Of a stretch of DNA of 64,000 bases, positions 13,031 through 24,189 are shown one piece after another. Position 1 is the first letter of the stretch. The number at the start of each line of letters is the position of its first letter. The notes under the pieces were generated by a model, which was not told where the DNA came from, did not search any database, and saw only the letters and a program-made list of their open reading frames with translations. Made by a program: the position numbers and the translations under genes. Source of the DNA: Aquarana catesbeiana (Eukaryota; Chordata; Amphibia; Anura; Ranidae); the NCBI RefSeq assembly GCF_042186555.1, contig NC_133330.1:343491911-343555910 (forward strand), given 5' to 3'.

Positions 13031-13400
13031 TGATAGAAGACATCTAGACAGTTTCTTATCCAGCCAGGATATAAAATCTGGATCATGTGACTCGTGTAGG
13101 ATGAAATCTCTGCTCATCTCCAATTATAGATGAAGAATCTCCCAGATATTGTGGAATCTTTCTCTAATATTCTCTATACTCTGATTAATAAGTGATGGTG
13201 TGGTGGCTTCTGCAGATCTCCGGTTCAGAGTCTGGCTGCCAGTGTGACTGATGGCAGCTGATAAGGGGCACAATGGCCCTACAGGCTGGAGCTGGATGAA
13301 TGGCATCTGGCATGGTGGTCTGTGGCACAGCTGGTACAGGAGAGGATGGAGTTGGCTCTATTACTGCATATTGTTAGGTGACAACTGATAAGTCACACAG
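13031..13400. other. Unannotated spacer between minisatellites
   Basis: Nothing recognisable in about 370 bp. Confidence 0.5.
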
Positions 13401-14536
13401 GGTGTCATTGTTATGGACCCCCAAGTGTCAGGGTGTCATTGTTCTGGACCCCCAAGTGTCAGGGTGTCATTGTTCTGGACCCCCAAGTGTCAGTGTGTCA
13501 TTGTTCTGGACCCCCTAGTGTCAGTGTGTCATTGTTCTGGACCCCCAAGTGTCAGTGTGTCATTGTTCTGGACCCCCAAGTGTGTGTGTTTATTGTTCTG
13601 GACCCCCAAGTGTCAGTGTGTCATTGTTCTGGGACTCCCAAGTGTCAGTGTGTCATTGTTCTGGGACCCCCAAGTGTCAGTGTGTCATTGTTCTGGGACC
13701 CCCAAGTGTCAGTGTGTCATTGTTCTGGGACTCCCAAGTGTCAGTGTGTCATTGTTCTGGGACCCCCAAGTGTCAGTGTGTCATTGTTCTGGACCCCCAA
13801 GTGTCAGGGTGTCATTGTTCTGGGACCCCCAAGTGTCAGGGTGTCATTGTTCTGGGACCCCCAAGTGTCAGGTGTCATTCTTCTGGACCCCCAAGTGTCA
13901 GTGTGTCATTGTTCTGGGACCCCCAAGTGTCAGGGTGTCATTGTTCTGGACCCCCAAGTGTCAGGGTGTCATTGTTCTGGACCCCCAAGTGTCAGGGTGT
14001 CATTGTTCTGGACCCCCAAGTGTCAGGGTGTCATAGTTCTGGGACCCCCAAGTGTCAGGGTGTCATTGTTCTGGACCCCCAAGTGTCAGGGTGTCATTGT
14101 TCTGGGACCCCCAAGTGTCAGGTGTCATTCTTCTGGACCCCCAAGTGTCAGTGTGTCATTGTTCTGGGACCCCCAAGTGTCAGGGTGTCATTGTTCTGGA
14201 CCCCCAAGTGTCAGGGTGTCATTGTTCTGGGACCCCCAAGTGTCAGTGTGTCATTGTTCTGGGACCCCCAAGTGTCAGTGTGTCATTGTTCTGGGACCCC
14301 CAAGTGTCAGTGTGTCATTGTTCTGGACCCCCAAGTGTCAGTGTGTCATTGTTCTGGGACCCCCAAGTGTCAGTGTGTCATTGTTCTGGGACCCCCAAGT
14401 GTCAGTGTGTCATTGTTCTGGGACCCCCAAGTGTCAGTGTGTCATTGTTCTGGGACCCCCAAGTGTCAGTGTGTCATTGTTCTGGGACCCCCAAGTGTCA
14501 GTGTGTCATTGTTCTGGACCCCCAAGTGTCAGTGTT
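13401..14536. repeat. 31/32-bp minisatellite, about 36 copies
   Basis: The unit GTCATTGTTCTGGGACCCCC plus AAGTGTCAGTGT alternates between 31 and 32 bp, depending on two or three G before ACCCCC. A 186-bp block including TCAGGTGTCATTCTTCTGG occurs twice (near 13,865 and 14,120), a higher-order duplication. The three + strand frames of up to 398 codons cycle through each other and are not protein genes. Confidence 0.97.
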
Positions 14537-14967
14537 GCCCCTGCTGGTGATTTGGAGAATTGCCCCATGTCTCTCCCTGTTGCACTTTGTGAAGTTCGGT
14601 ATTTGTTCTTCGGTTTTCTCGTTGTGTAAACACGGCAGACATAGAAGACAATGTATCTGATCATTATTAGAAGTTGTGGGATCTGAGTGTAATGAGTTGG
14701 ACTGACCTCTGGCACACACAGACAAAGCTCTCTGATTACTCATCTGAAGACTTTATTATCCTCATTTACATGAGAAAACGGCGGCTGAGCCGCGAGAAAT
14801 AACATAGAAATGTATCTGATAATGCGAAGTACAATGTGTTCACCCCTCCCCCAATACCAGAATGTTGTCCTTGCAGGAATTCTCTCCTTTCCTATTGGCT
14901 CATTGTCCTCTAGGTCGGTGTAGATGGTTATTAACTTTTGTTTCTGATTGGCGATTGTGGTACCCAG
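14537..14967. other. Unannotated spacer between minisatellites
   Basis: About 430 bp without recognisable features. Confidence 0.5.
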
Positions 14968-15891
14968 TGCCTGCTCAGACCCCATCCCATTTCCCTGCCT
15001 GCTCAGACCCCACCCCACTCCCCTGCCTGCTCAGACCCCACCCCACTCCCCTGCCTGCTCAGACCCCACCCCACTCCCCTGCCTGCTCAGACCCCACCCC
15101 ACTCCCCTGCCTGCTCAGACCCCACCCCACTCCCCTGCCTGCTCAGACCCCATCCCACTTCCCTGCCTGCTCAGACCCCACCCCACTTCCCTGCCTGCTC
15201 AGACCCCACCCCACTTCCCTGCCTGCTCAGACCCCACCCCACTTCCCTGCCTGCTCAGACCCCACCCCACTTCCCTGCCTGCTCAGACCCCACCCTACTT
15301 CCCTGCCTGCTCAGACCCCACCCTACTTCCCTGCCTGCTCAGACCCCACCCTACTTCCCTGCCTGCTCAGACCCCACCCCACTTCCCTGCCCGCTCAGAC
15401 CCCACCCCACTTCTCTGCCCGCTCAGACCCCACCCCACTTCTCTGCCCGCTCAGACCCCACCCCACTTCTCTGCCCGCTCAGACCCCACCCCACTTCTCT
15501 GCCCGCTCAGACCCCACCCCACTTCTCTGCCCGCTCAGACCCCACCCCACTTCTCTGCCCGCTCAGACCCCACCCCACTTCTCTGCCCGCTCAGACCCCA
15601 CCCCACTTCTCTGCCCGCTCAGACCCCACCCCACTTCTCTGCCCGCTCAGACCCCACCCCACTTCTCTGCCCGCTCAGACCCCACCCCACTTCTCTGCCC
15701 GCTCAGACCCCACCCCACTTCTCTGCCCGCTCAGACCCCACCCCACTTCTCTGCCCGCTCAGACCCCACCCCACTTCTCTGCCCGCTCAGACCCCACCCC
15801 ACTTCTCTGCCCGCTCAGACCCCACCCCACTTCTCTGCCCGCTCAGACCCCACCCCACTTCTCTGCCCGCTCAGACCCCACCCCACTTCTC
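14968..15891. repeat. 28-bp minisatellite, 33 copies
   Basis: The unit is CCTGCTCAGACCCCACCCCA plus CTCCCCTG. Variants fall in ordered blocks: CACTCCCCTGCCTG at the left, CACTTCCCTGCCTG and CCTACTTCCCTG in the middle, and CACTTCTCTGCCCG for the last roughly 500 bp. Three cycles of 28 bp give 84 bp, so all three + frames stay open over 320 codons. This is a repeat artefact. Confidence 0.98.
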
Positions 15892-16059
15892 TATGAGATT
15901 TAGCAGAACCTGCTAATTAATTGTGGATTTCAGCTAGGAGTGCAAATCCTAGTGAATCACTAGTAGGAAATGAAAATAAGCAAAAAATAGTGCAAATCTA
16001 TAGAAATTCCACAATTGCATTAACCAATCTTAACATCAACCATGATGGACTCCTAATTA

Positions 16060-16061
<2 letters not shown>
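15892..16061. other. AT-rich spacer
   Basis: No feature recognised. Confidence 0.5.
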
Positions 16062-16156
<95 letters not shown>

Positions 16157-16157
16157 A
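16062..16157. repeat. (TA)n(TG)n microsatellite
   Basis: About 80 bp of perfect TA dinucleotides followed by a short TG run and TATATGTG. Hypervariable simple repeat. Confidence 0.99.
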
Positions 16158-17115
16158 TATGTGCATAATGATAAAGTGCAAATGCTAAAAAACCTTTTAT
16201 ATGTCTATATAAACATAAAAGTGCAAGTGCGACTATGACATAAAAAAGTGCTTGTGTGAACATATTTTCAAATTAAAAAAAAAAAACAAAACATATTTTG
16301 TAAATAAAAAAATGTGATGGAGTAGGTTTGTCCTGGGGGGGGAGGGGCTGAGCAGTGTCAGCGCTGTAATGAAATACATTTCGGTTGGTTGGGAATCCTC
16401 CTGTGACGGATGCGCTGAACGCATTGCGCTCCCTCCTCTGCTGTCCTACATTTCCATTCCCTCAGTGGGACTGGAGCAGCGAGAAGTCGAATGCGCTTTA
16501 ATTAAAGCCGCAATGTGTTCCACTCCGCAACATAATAAAAAGCCGAACGTTCGACCTGAAATCTCCGCCTCCGATAAATGAAACATTTAAGGGGGAAACC
16601 TCTGACAGCGATGCACCCCCCTCCCCCCGCCACTTGTGATCCAGGAATTTCTTCTAAAAGCCGGAAAATGTTCTTATCGGGAGCTGTGCCTCCGTATGAC
16701 GGAATTCTGCAGTCTCTTCATTATAAAGTGCACAAGATCATGCTGCACACAGCTGACATCAAAATGAAGACGAATAATCTAAAGCCCAAAGTCACATGAC
16801 AAGTTGCACCCCATGTTTCCCGATGAGTACTATTTATATCTGTGTGTCCTAAAGTCACAGCGACTTTAACGTAGTTCCTGCACTACTTTGGTCCGACTTT
16901 CATGTGACTTGTGGCCATAGACTTCAATGTAAACTCACAAAAGTCGCATGAAAATTGAGCTTGCATGATATACATGTGACTTGTTTGGGACTTTTTATAG
17001 CACAAACAATCGCTTAGTCTGTTTTTCTTTATCCCTGTCCCAGCCCATCCCTTCTGCAGCCCCTCCTGAGCACATTGTCCATTCATCTCTGTTCCTGGTG
17101 TCCCTTCTGCACGAG
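16158..17115. other. Unannotated interval containing a non-repetitive block
   Basis: No protein-coding exon recognised. The stretch 16,370-16,600 is of balanced composition, rich in CpG for this window, and contains TTTAATTAAAG. It may be single copy. Its role is unknown. Confidence 0.4.
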
Positions 17116-17117
17116 AA

Positions 17118-17472
17118 ATGAGCTCTAACCCTAACTATAACCCAAGCCTAATCCTAACCCTAGCCCTAAAACCCAAGCCTAACCTAAGCCTAACCCTAGC
17201 TATAGCCATAACCCTAACCCTAGCCCTTACCCTAGCCCTAATCCTAGCCATATCCCTAATCCTAGCCCTATCCCTAACCCTAGCCCTATCCCTAGCCCTA
17301 ACCCTAATCCTAGCCATATCCCTAATCCTAGCCATATCCCTAACCCTAGCCATATCCCTAACTATAAGCCTTATCATAGCCATAACCCTAACCCCAGCTA
17401 TAACATCAACCTAACCCAAGCCATTACTCCACCCTAGCCATACCCTAACCATAACTCTAATCCTAGCCATAA
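17118..17472. repeat. Degenerate telomere-like CCCTAA array, left part
   Basis: Closely spaced CCCTAA, CCCTAG and CCATAACCCTAA motifs with telomere-type period (6-12 bp) but many variants. The array resumes at 17,886 after a dispersed-repeat insertion. This looks like an old interstitial telomere-like array or a satellite with telomere-like units. Confidence 0.85.
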
Positions 17473-17885
17473 CTCCAGCCTAAAGGGGTTGTAAACCTAC
17501 GTTTTTATTCACCTCAATGCATCCTATGCATTAAGGTGAAAAACACCTGTCACTGACCAGCCCCCCCCCCCCCCCGTTTTACTTACCTGAGCCCTAGAAC
17601 TTTACCCACGGGGATGCACTGTCTCTTTGCCCGGGATTCTTGGCTCTTGATTGGATAGTTTGATAGCAGCACAGCCATTGGCTCCCGCTGCTTTCAATCA
17701 AATTCGGTGACACTGATGCCAGTGGGCGGGGCCAAGTCCTGCATTCGGCCTCTATGGATGCCGAATGCTGGACTTGGGAGCGTGCCCGCAAGGCAACCCC
17801 TCGGGAGAGAGCTTCTCCCAGGGGGTTATCTGATGTGGGGAGGAGCCGCGAGAGCTGCCGAGGGACCCCAGAAGAGCAGGTTCCT
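17473..17885. mobile_element. TTAA-type dispersed repeat inserted in the telomere-like array
   Basis: Begins TAAAGGGGTTGTAAACC and shares with 25,055-26,760 the blocks CACCTCAATGCATCCTATGC-like, GATAGCAGC..CAGCCATTGG, GCTCCCGCTGCT, GTCCTGCATTC and CCGAGGGACCCCAGAAGA. The right end seen in the other copy is missing, so this copy is truncated. CCTAAT-type repeats lie directly on both sides, showing insertion into a pre-existing array. Confidence 0.78.
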
Positions 17886-18870
17886 AATCCTAGCCATAAC
17901 CCTAACCCCAGCTATGACTCCAACCTAACCCCAGCCATAACTCTAATCCTAGCCATAACACTAACCCCAGCCATAACTCCAACCGAACCATAACCTTAAC
18001 CCCAGCCATAACCTTAACCCCAGCCATAACCTTAACCCCAGCCATAACCCTAACCCCAGCCATAACCCTAACCCCAGCCATAACTGCAACCTAACCCCAG
18101 CCATAACTGCAACCTAACCCCAGCCATAACTGCAACCTAACCCCAGCCATAACTGCAACCTAACCCCAGCCATAACTGCAACCTAACCCCAGCCATAACT
18201 GCAACCTAACCCCAGCCATAACTGCAACCTAACCCCAGCCATAACTGCAACCTAACCCCAGCCATAACTGCAACCTAACCCCAGCCATAACTGCAACCTA
18301 ACCCCAGCCATAACTGCAACCTAACCCCAGCCATAACTGCAACCTAACCCCAGCCATAACTGCAACCTAACCCCAGCCATGTCCCTAACCCTAGCCATAA
18401 CCATAATCCTAGCTGTAACTCCACCTTAGCCTTAACCCTAGCCATAACCATAATCCTAGCTGTAACTCCACCTTAGCCTTAACCCTAGCCATAACTCCAA
18501 CCTAATGCTAGCCATAACTCCAACCTAATGCTAGCCATAACTCCAAACTAATGCTAGCCATAACTCCAACCTAACCCCAGCCATAACTCCAACCTAACCC
18601 CAGCCATAACTCCAACCTAACCCCAGCCATAACTCCAACCTAATGCTAGCCATAACTCCAACCTAATGCTAGCCATAACTCCAACCTAACCCCAGCCATA
18701 ACTCCAACCTAATCCTAGCCATAACGCTAGCCATAACTCCAACCTAACCCCAGCCATAACTCCAACCTAATCCTAGCCATAACGCTAGCCATAACTCCAA
18801 CCTAACGCTAGCCATAACTCCAACCTAACGCTAGCCATAACTCCAACACTAACCATTACCCTACCCCTAA
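17886..18870. repeat. Telomere-like array, right part, with a homogeneous 23-bp block
   Basis: Continuation of the CCCTAA/CCCCAGCCATAA array. At about 18,060-18,380 a 23-bp unit (CCAGCCATAACTGCAACCTA plus ACC) is repeated about 13 times almost perfectly. Further right the unit becomes CTAGCCATAACTCCAACC. The arrangement suggests telomere-like sequence converted into a minisatellite. Confidence 0.9.
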
Positions 18871-19204
18871 AGAGGAACAGGAAATCACTGTGGCAGGAAA
18901 AGGAATTGTGTCACACCATGTATGTTCTCATTGGTCAAAGCCAAACTTACATTCATCCAAAGTCTCAGCAAAGTCACATCAAGCCACTCTGTAAAGTCGC
19001 AATGGAAATTGCATGATTTTGAAGTTGAATGGAGTCTAATCTACCTCCTAAATTCCTATATTTTCCTACACACACACACTCCATTGCAGCCCCATCTTTG
19101 TCCTCTCAGCTCTGTGTGTACTACACAGTCAACTGCTGGTCTGCAGCACTTCGAAGATACTAAGATGCCAGCAGAAGCGTGACCTGTTATTAACCATGAA
19201 AAAA
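18871..19204. other. Unannotated interval
   Basis: No recognisable feature in about 330 bp. Confidence 0.5.
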
Positions 19205-19502
19205 TGATTGGATAGAATTATTTAGTGTACTCAAGTTGGAATCGCCAAAACAAAGGATGAAAATGATGAACACCAACGCGTTTCAACATAGTTTTTCTTA
19301 TTCAGGGGTGCATACACATTAAAGTACAAAACGTAGATTTATGTCTATGGTGTTCTAATGTGATTTTTCTTTTATAGAAAGTAATTTCCTTTCTTTAATG
19401 TTTAATTGTTTTGGCGATTCCAACTTTTCTATCCAATAATTTTTAGTATGAGTATGTATCGTAATTTTTTTATATCCTGTATCAATAAAGATTTGTTAAC
19501 TT
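19205..19502. mobile_element. Small fold-back element with one-sided tail
   Basis: GTTGGAATCGCCAAAACAA (19,235-19,253) is the exact reverse complement of 19,406-19,424. The outer parts GATTGGATAGAA and TTCTATCCAATAAT also pair. A roughly 60-bp AT-rich tail ending near GATTTGTTAAC follows the right arm. The layout (arm, spacer, arm, tail) resembles the larger elements at 25.07 and 34.98 kb. I see no clear target duplication. Confidence 0.6.
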
Positions 19503-20335
19503 TTAAACTATTTAGAAATACTTTCCATTTACTCAAAAAATGACCCAGTACCGTTAAAGTCCCACCCTGAGGGTTTTTCTCTTATTTGTAATTCAGGGAT
19601 GTTGGTACCTCACTAGCTACTATCTTTATTAGGAACTCAGCACAAGGATGGTGGGAACCCCTCATAATGAGCACAGCAGGTGTACAGCTCTGGGGACCTA
19701 GGAAACTCTGTTCACACTCCATAGATTTCCTTAGATTTCACTCTGATCCCCCTTTTCCAGGATCTCTGGTGGTAGTAAATTGATGTGAATGTTTTATTCC
19801 TGGGTGTTTGTCTTTGTGGCTGATGCTGGATAATGAAATGCTTTCTCATACAATTATCTGTGATCAGTGAAGCTCGAGCTAATTAAGAAGGACTTGCAGG
19901 AAAGTTGGCAATCTCCTAAGGATGGTTCAAATGTCGCTTCCAGTCTGGAAGTTTTCCTCGTCTCCAGCTCTGGTTACTCTCATGATATAATAATGTCCTG
20001 AACGTCGCCGGTCACCTCCTTCCTTTGTCTTCCTGGAGGAAGATGAGACTTTTCTGAGTGGTGGCGGTCCTCGTGGGGTCCCTCTATATACATAGATATC
20101 GGTGTCAGGCGGTTGTAGGACACGCTGTGTGTGGGAAGCTTTTACTGTAGACCTGGGTTGGTGTTTGGGTCTGGAGATCCCCGGGGAAATTAAAGTGAAG
20201 TCAAGACATAACGTTTGTTCTTCCTTTTACATTACTATTACTTTTTTTACCCTATTTAAATTTGTTATAAAATATCGAACTTTGCCAATAATAATACAAT
20301 TTAGGGATTTATCATCATTACCATGCATGAGGGAA
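19503..20335. other. Unannotated interval
   Basis: About 830 bp without recognisable gene or repeat. The stretch 19,800-20,080 is of balanced composition. Confidence 0.45.
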
Positions 20336-20705
20336 AGTTCCAATAGATCCAGGTCATGGTTTATCTAGTAGTAGCTGGTCTTATAGATCCAGGTCATGGT
20401 ATATCTAGTAGTAGTTTGTCTAATGGATGCAGGTAATTGGATATCTAGTAGTAGTTGGTCTCAAAGATCTAGGTCATGGGATAGTAGTAGTGAGTCAAAT
20501 GGATCCAGGTCATGGTATATCTAGTAGTAGTTTGTCTAATGGATGCAGGTAATTGGATATCTAGTAGTAGTTGGTCTCATAGATCTAGGTCATGGGATAG
20601 TAGTAGTGAGTCACATGGATCCAGATCATGGTATATTTAGTTGTAGTTGGTCTCATGGATCCAGGTCATGGTATATCTAGTAGAGGTTGGTCTCATGGAT
20701 CTAAA
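20336..20705. repeat. 38-40-bp minisatellite, about 9 copies
   Basis: The unit contains ATAGATCCAGGTCATGGTAT and CTAGTAGTAGTTGGTCT. Spacings of GATCC are 39-40 bp. A three-unit block is repeated (near 20,395-20,480 and 20,515-20,600). Confidence 0.93.
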
Positions 20706-21124
20706 CGTCTCCAAATGCAGCCCTCTCAACAAACAAATCAGCCTTTTTCAACCAGGATGTTGTGGCACCCTCAGGTGCCTTTTGGATTCTTTTGAGTTGC
20801 CTTGGCAAAATGATTAAAAAATTGCCCAGAAATTGTCAACAAGCTGACGAGTGGATCAAGCCTGCCCTTTTTGTTACAAAAAAGTCAACAGATTTGTATT
20901 GTGCCGCATTACAACCTTGGGCAACGTGTGGGCCAACTTTTGGCCTGAAGGCCGCCTTGTTTGCCCCTTCCTTGCCCTCTTCATCAGTACTGGGGTTACG
21001 TTAGCTCAGGGGTCTCCAAACTTTCTAAACAAAGGGCTGGTTTACTGCCCTTCAGACTTTAGGGGGGGCCGGACTGTGGGTATCGGTAATAGAAAATGTC
21101 CCAGCATCAGTTGGAGTAAACAAT

Positions 21125-21800
21125 GCCCCATCGCTGGTGTCATTGGTAGGAATTGTGCCCCATTGTTGGTATCATTGGCGCCTGTATCTGTTGTCATTGG
21201 TAGGAATTGCGCCCCATTATTGGTATCATTGGTCCCCGTAGTTGGTGACATTGGTAGGAATTGTGCCCCATCATTGAACCCGTAGCTGGTGTCATTGGTA
21301 GGAATTCCACCCCATTATTGGTATCATTGGGTCCCGTAGTTGATGTCATTGGTAGGAATTGTGCCCCATCATTGGACCCCATAGTTGGTGTCATTGGTAG
21401 GAATTGCACCCCATTATTGGTATCATTGGGTCCCGTAGTTGATGTCATTGGTAGGAATTGTGCCCCATCATTGGACCCCATAGCTGGTGTCATTGGTAGG
21501 AATTGCACCCCATTATTGGTATCATTGGACCCCGTAACTGGTGTAATTGGTAGGAATTGTGCCCCATCATTGGACCCTGTAGCTGGTGTCATTGGTAGGA
21601 ATTGTGCCCCATCATTGGACCCTGTAGCTGGTGTCATTGTTAGGAATTGCACTCCATTATTGGTATCATTGGGCCCCGTAGTTTGTGTCATTGGTAGGAA
21701 TTGTGTCCCATCATTGGTATCGTTGGGCCCTGTAGTTGGTGGCATTGGTAGGAATTGTGCCCCATCATTGCTGTCATTGGGCCCCATTGTTGTCGTCATC
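21125..21800. repeat. 45/54-bp minisatellite inside a hAT-like element
   Basis: Copies of TGTCATTGGTAGGAATTGTG and CCCCATCATTGG joined to GGACCCCGTAGCTGG or TATCATTGGGCCCCGTAG. Unit spacing alternates mainly between about 45 and 54 bp. Because these are multiples of three, both strands show frames of about 216 codons, which I treat as artefacts. Confidence 0.92.
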
Positions 21801-21806
21801 GTGAGG

Positions 21807-21989
21807 CATTGGTCATCAACCCTGTCCTCAGGGCCCACTAACATGCCAGGTTTTATGTATTACCTTGGGGAGATGCAGACTAGAATACGGCAATCACTGA
21901 GCAGCAAATGATATCACCTGTGATGTATTTCGGTTATCTTGCAAACCTGGCCTGTTGGTGGGCCCTGAGGACAGGGTTGATAACCACTG
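21807..21989. mobile_element. 183-bp hAT-like MITE nested inside the previous element
   Basis: The ends CATTGGTCATCAACCCTG and CAGGGTTGATAACCACTG are inverted repeats, followed inward by TCCTCAGGGCCCACTAAC and its complement. Flanking 8-mers TCGTGAGG (21,799-21,806) and TTGTGAGG (21,990-21,997) differ at one position, a near-perfect target duplication. Confidence 0.9.
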
Positions 21990-22350
21990 TTGTGAGGAAT
22001 TGTGCCCCATTGTTGGTGTCAGTGAATGAAATAGTGCCCCAAGGCCAAATAACAGCAAAGGGCCACATCCGGCCCCCCGAGCCGCAGTTTGGAGACCACT
22101 GCGTTAGCTGAATGTGGGAGAGAAACTGAGAGGGAAGGGAAACCCAAGAATACTAGTCAGTACCCATGTGTAAAGGTATGTTGCCTTGTAAAAATGAACC
22201 ACCTCTACTGTTGGGTGGCCCATGTGTGTGCATGCTGCTGCATTATGTAAAACTATTAGTTTCGTTTTTTTTACATTTTTGAATGGGGTGCCTCAAGATT
22301 GTGTCTAATTTTAAAAGGTGCCTTGACTTAAATAAGGTTGAGAAATACTG

Positions 22351-23514
22351 CTCTAAATAATATACAGTATATAGAGTACATTGAGATCCCCCCACAGATT
22401 CTGTCCAATCTCCATCTCTCAACAGTGCGAGGAAATGCTACAAATCTGGAAATGTAATCTTGTAACAAACAGAAATAATAGATGATTATTGTGATTGATC
22501 TTGGAGGTCACTCTGGCCTCTCTCCTGTCTCTTTTACCGCTCGACGCCAATACAACACATATATGCGGCCCCACTGGACTGGACTTTTTTTCTGTGGGGC
22601 CACATATATGCGCATTTCCCTTTGTGCTGGGTGCGCCCTCCCGGCACAGAGACCGGGGACTTACTGAGAGCCCCGGGCCCTACACTAATGATCGGGACCC
22701 GGAACCTCTTGATTCCGGGTCACCTGATCTCTGTGGCAGCCTCTGATTGGCTACCACAGTGGTCAGTCACCGTGAAGCCCGCCCCGTGTTTCTCTCTCTT
22801 TCTTGGAATGGAGGACACAGATACATTGTATCTCTCGCTCTCTCCTTGCAGAGAGAGAGAAAAAAAGTGTGAAAAAATAAAATAAATAAATAATAAAAAA
22901 TTAAACTAAAATTTAAAAAAATACCTGGAACTAGGTTTGATCTAGGTCAGTGCCAGGGTTAGTGGTTGGATCAAGTAAGGGTCAGAGGTCCAAGGTCACT
23001 GTCGGTATATTTTGGGCAGGATTTTTTTTTTTTTAATCAGTATTAGTGTGTTTTAGGTAGGACAAAACAAAAAAAGCAAAATATGCACTATTGTATTGTT
23101 TCTGGGCTGTACCATGGGTACAAACAAAAGATAACATTACTTGCATGTGGTATCGCCACGATCGGCAGGAGAAGGAGTTTATTTTGGGTTGTTCTTTGGT
23201 GGTAAGTTTTGGTAATAACAAGAAATATACAGCTAAATTGAAAAAAACATGATTTTTTTTTTTTTACTAGTTTTCCTTTGATAAAAAAAAAAAAAAAAAA
23301 TCAGGAGATATCCATTACCATTTACACTCAAATGAAAGCCCAATTTGTCCTGAAAAAAAAAAACGCAGTATAATCCACCTGGATGCACAAAGTAGCTGTG
23401 ATGATATTTACAGTTTTACTAACGCTTGTCAAAGTTGCAAAATTGTGCTTTAGGCATTAACGTTTGTTTTACTGTATTGGTTAAATACTTAGAGGTTTCA
23501 CATAATGTGTTGTC
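22351..23514. other. Unannotated interval, probably old dispersed-repeat remnants
   Basis: A CpG-rich part (22,490-22,850) is followed by A- and T-rich runs. Composition and phrases such as CATTTACACTCAAATGAAAG remind me of the interior of ranid dispersed repeats, but I cannot place ends. No coding exon seen. Confidence 0.35.
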
Positions 23515-23613
23515 TCTTTTCTATCTTTTTATCCTTGTATATAATTATATGTTAGATATGATACTGTATAGGACAATAGAACATTCTCTATAATTAGATA
23601 TTATGCTGTATAT

Positions 23614-23750
23614 CAGGGGTAGGCAACCTCGGCCCTCCAGCTGTGGTAAAACTTCAAATCCCATCATGCCTGTGATTGTCAGGGTCTTGAAATGTCTCAT
23701 GGGACTTGTAGTTTAAAAACAGCTGGAGGGCCAAGGTTGCCTACCCCCTA
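23614..23750. mobile_element. 137-bp hAT-like MITE with exact target duplication
   Basis: CAGGGGTAGGCAACCTCGGC and GCCAAGGTTGCCTACCCCCTA are inverted ends, and CCCTCCAGCTGT pairs with ACAGCTGGAGGG. CTGTATAT lies on both sides (23,606-23,613 and 23,751-23,758). Related ends (CCCTCCAGCTG) occur in the element at 32.7 kb. Confidence 0.94.
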
Positions 23751-23837
23751 CTGTATATAGTGTTATGTCTCCTTTATATCCTTTTATATAATTAGATATT
23801 TATTTATATTGTTTCTTTTATATCCTTATATATAATT

Positions 23838-24060
23838 CGATTTTTTTTTGTAATAGTTTATTTTGAACATGTATAAATATAAAAAAAGAAATAACAAAGT
23901 AATCCTACAGTAATAAGACAGACACAAAAAACAAACAAATGAACATAAAACTTTAAACAAAACGAAATAATTTGATTTACATATCCGAAAAGGAGTGGGG
24001 AGAAGTATCCGCTTATTTAATCCCACCCCTTCTCCATAATTAATAATAAATTAGCTTTCC
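23838..24060 (-). mobile_element. Fragment of a LINE-like dispersed repeat (tentative)
   Basis: Starts with a T-run and contains CATATCCGAAAAGGAGTGGG and TTAATCCCACCCCTTCTCC, a motif I recall from fish and amphibian dispersed repeats. The T-run at the left would be a poly-A tail on the minus strand. The class is inferred. No reverse transcriptase frame is visible. Confidence 0.45.
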
Positions 24061-24189
24061 ATCAGTATAAAGTTATTCAATTATTAATAATTCTGTATTT
24101 GATATCTAGATATTGTGCCATTATATATAGTGTTGTGTCTCCTTTATATCCTTATATATAATTAGATATTATTTATTTTGTTTCTTTTT

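Larger units (their letters stand above)
21007..22101. mobile_element. hAT-like element with exact 8-bp target duplication
   Basis: The ends CAGGGGTCTCCAAACT and AGTTTGGAGACCACTG are inverted repeats. CGTTAGCT lies at 20,999-21,006 and again at 22,102-22,109, an exact 8-bp duplication. Nearly all of the interior is the GTGCCCCAT minisatellite at 21,125-21,800, and a second element is inserted at 21,807. Confidence 0.93.
20739..22350. mobile_element. Outer hAT-like element containing two nested elements
   Basis: The left end CAGCCTTTTTCAACCAGGAT and right end AAGGTTGAGAAATACTG form diverged inverted repeats. Sub-terminal segments also pair (GGTGCC on both sides). Its own sequence is 20,739-20,998 plus 22,110-22,350. 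The flanking 8-mers do not match well, so the outer boundaries are less certain than those of the inner elements. No transposase frame is left. Confidence 0.65.

Noticed and set aside
13433..14629. 398-codon frame with C-H-C-S-G repeats
   Set aside because: 31/32-bp tandem repeat that cycles through all three frames with the same words; no start context or domain.
14862..15896. 344-codon proline-rich frame
   Set aside because: 28-bp tandem repeat; three overlapping frames give the same peptide cycle.
17135..17414. Frames with L-T-L-A-L and R-V-R-D-M-A repeats
   Set aside because: Translation of telomere-like CCCTAA repeats.
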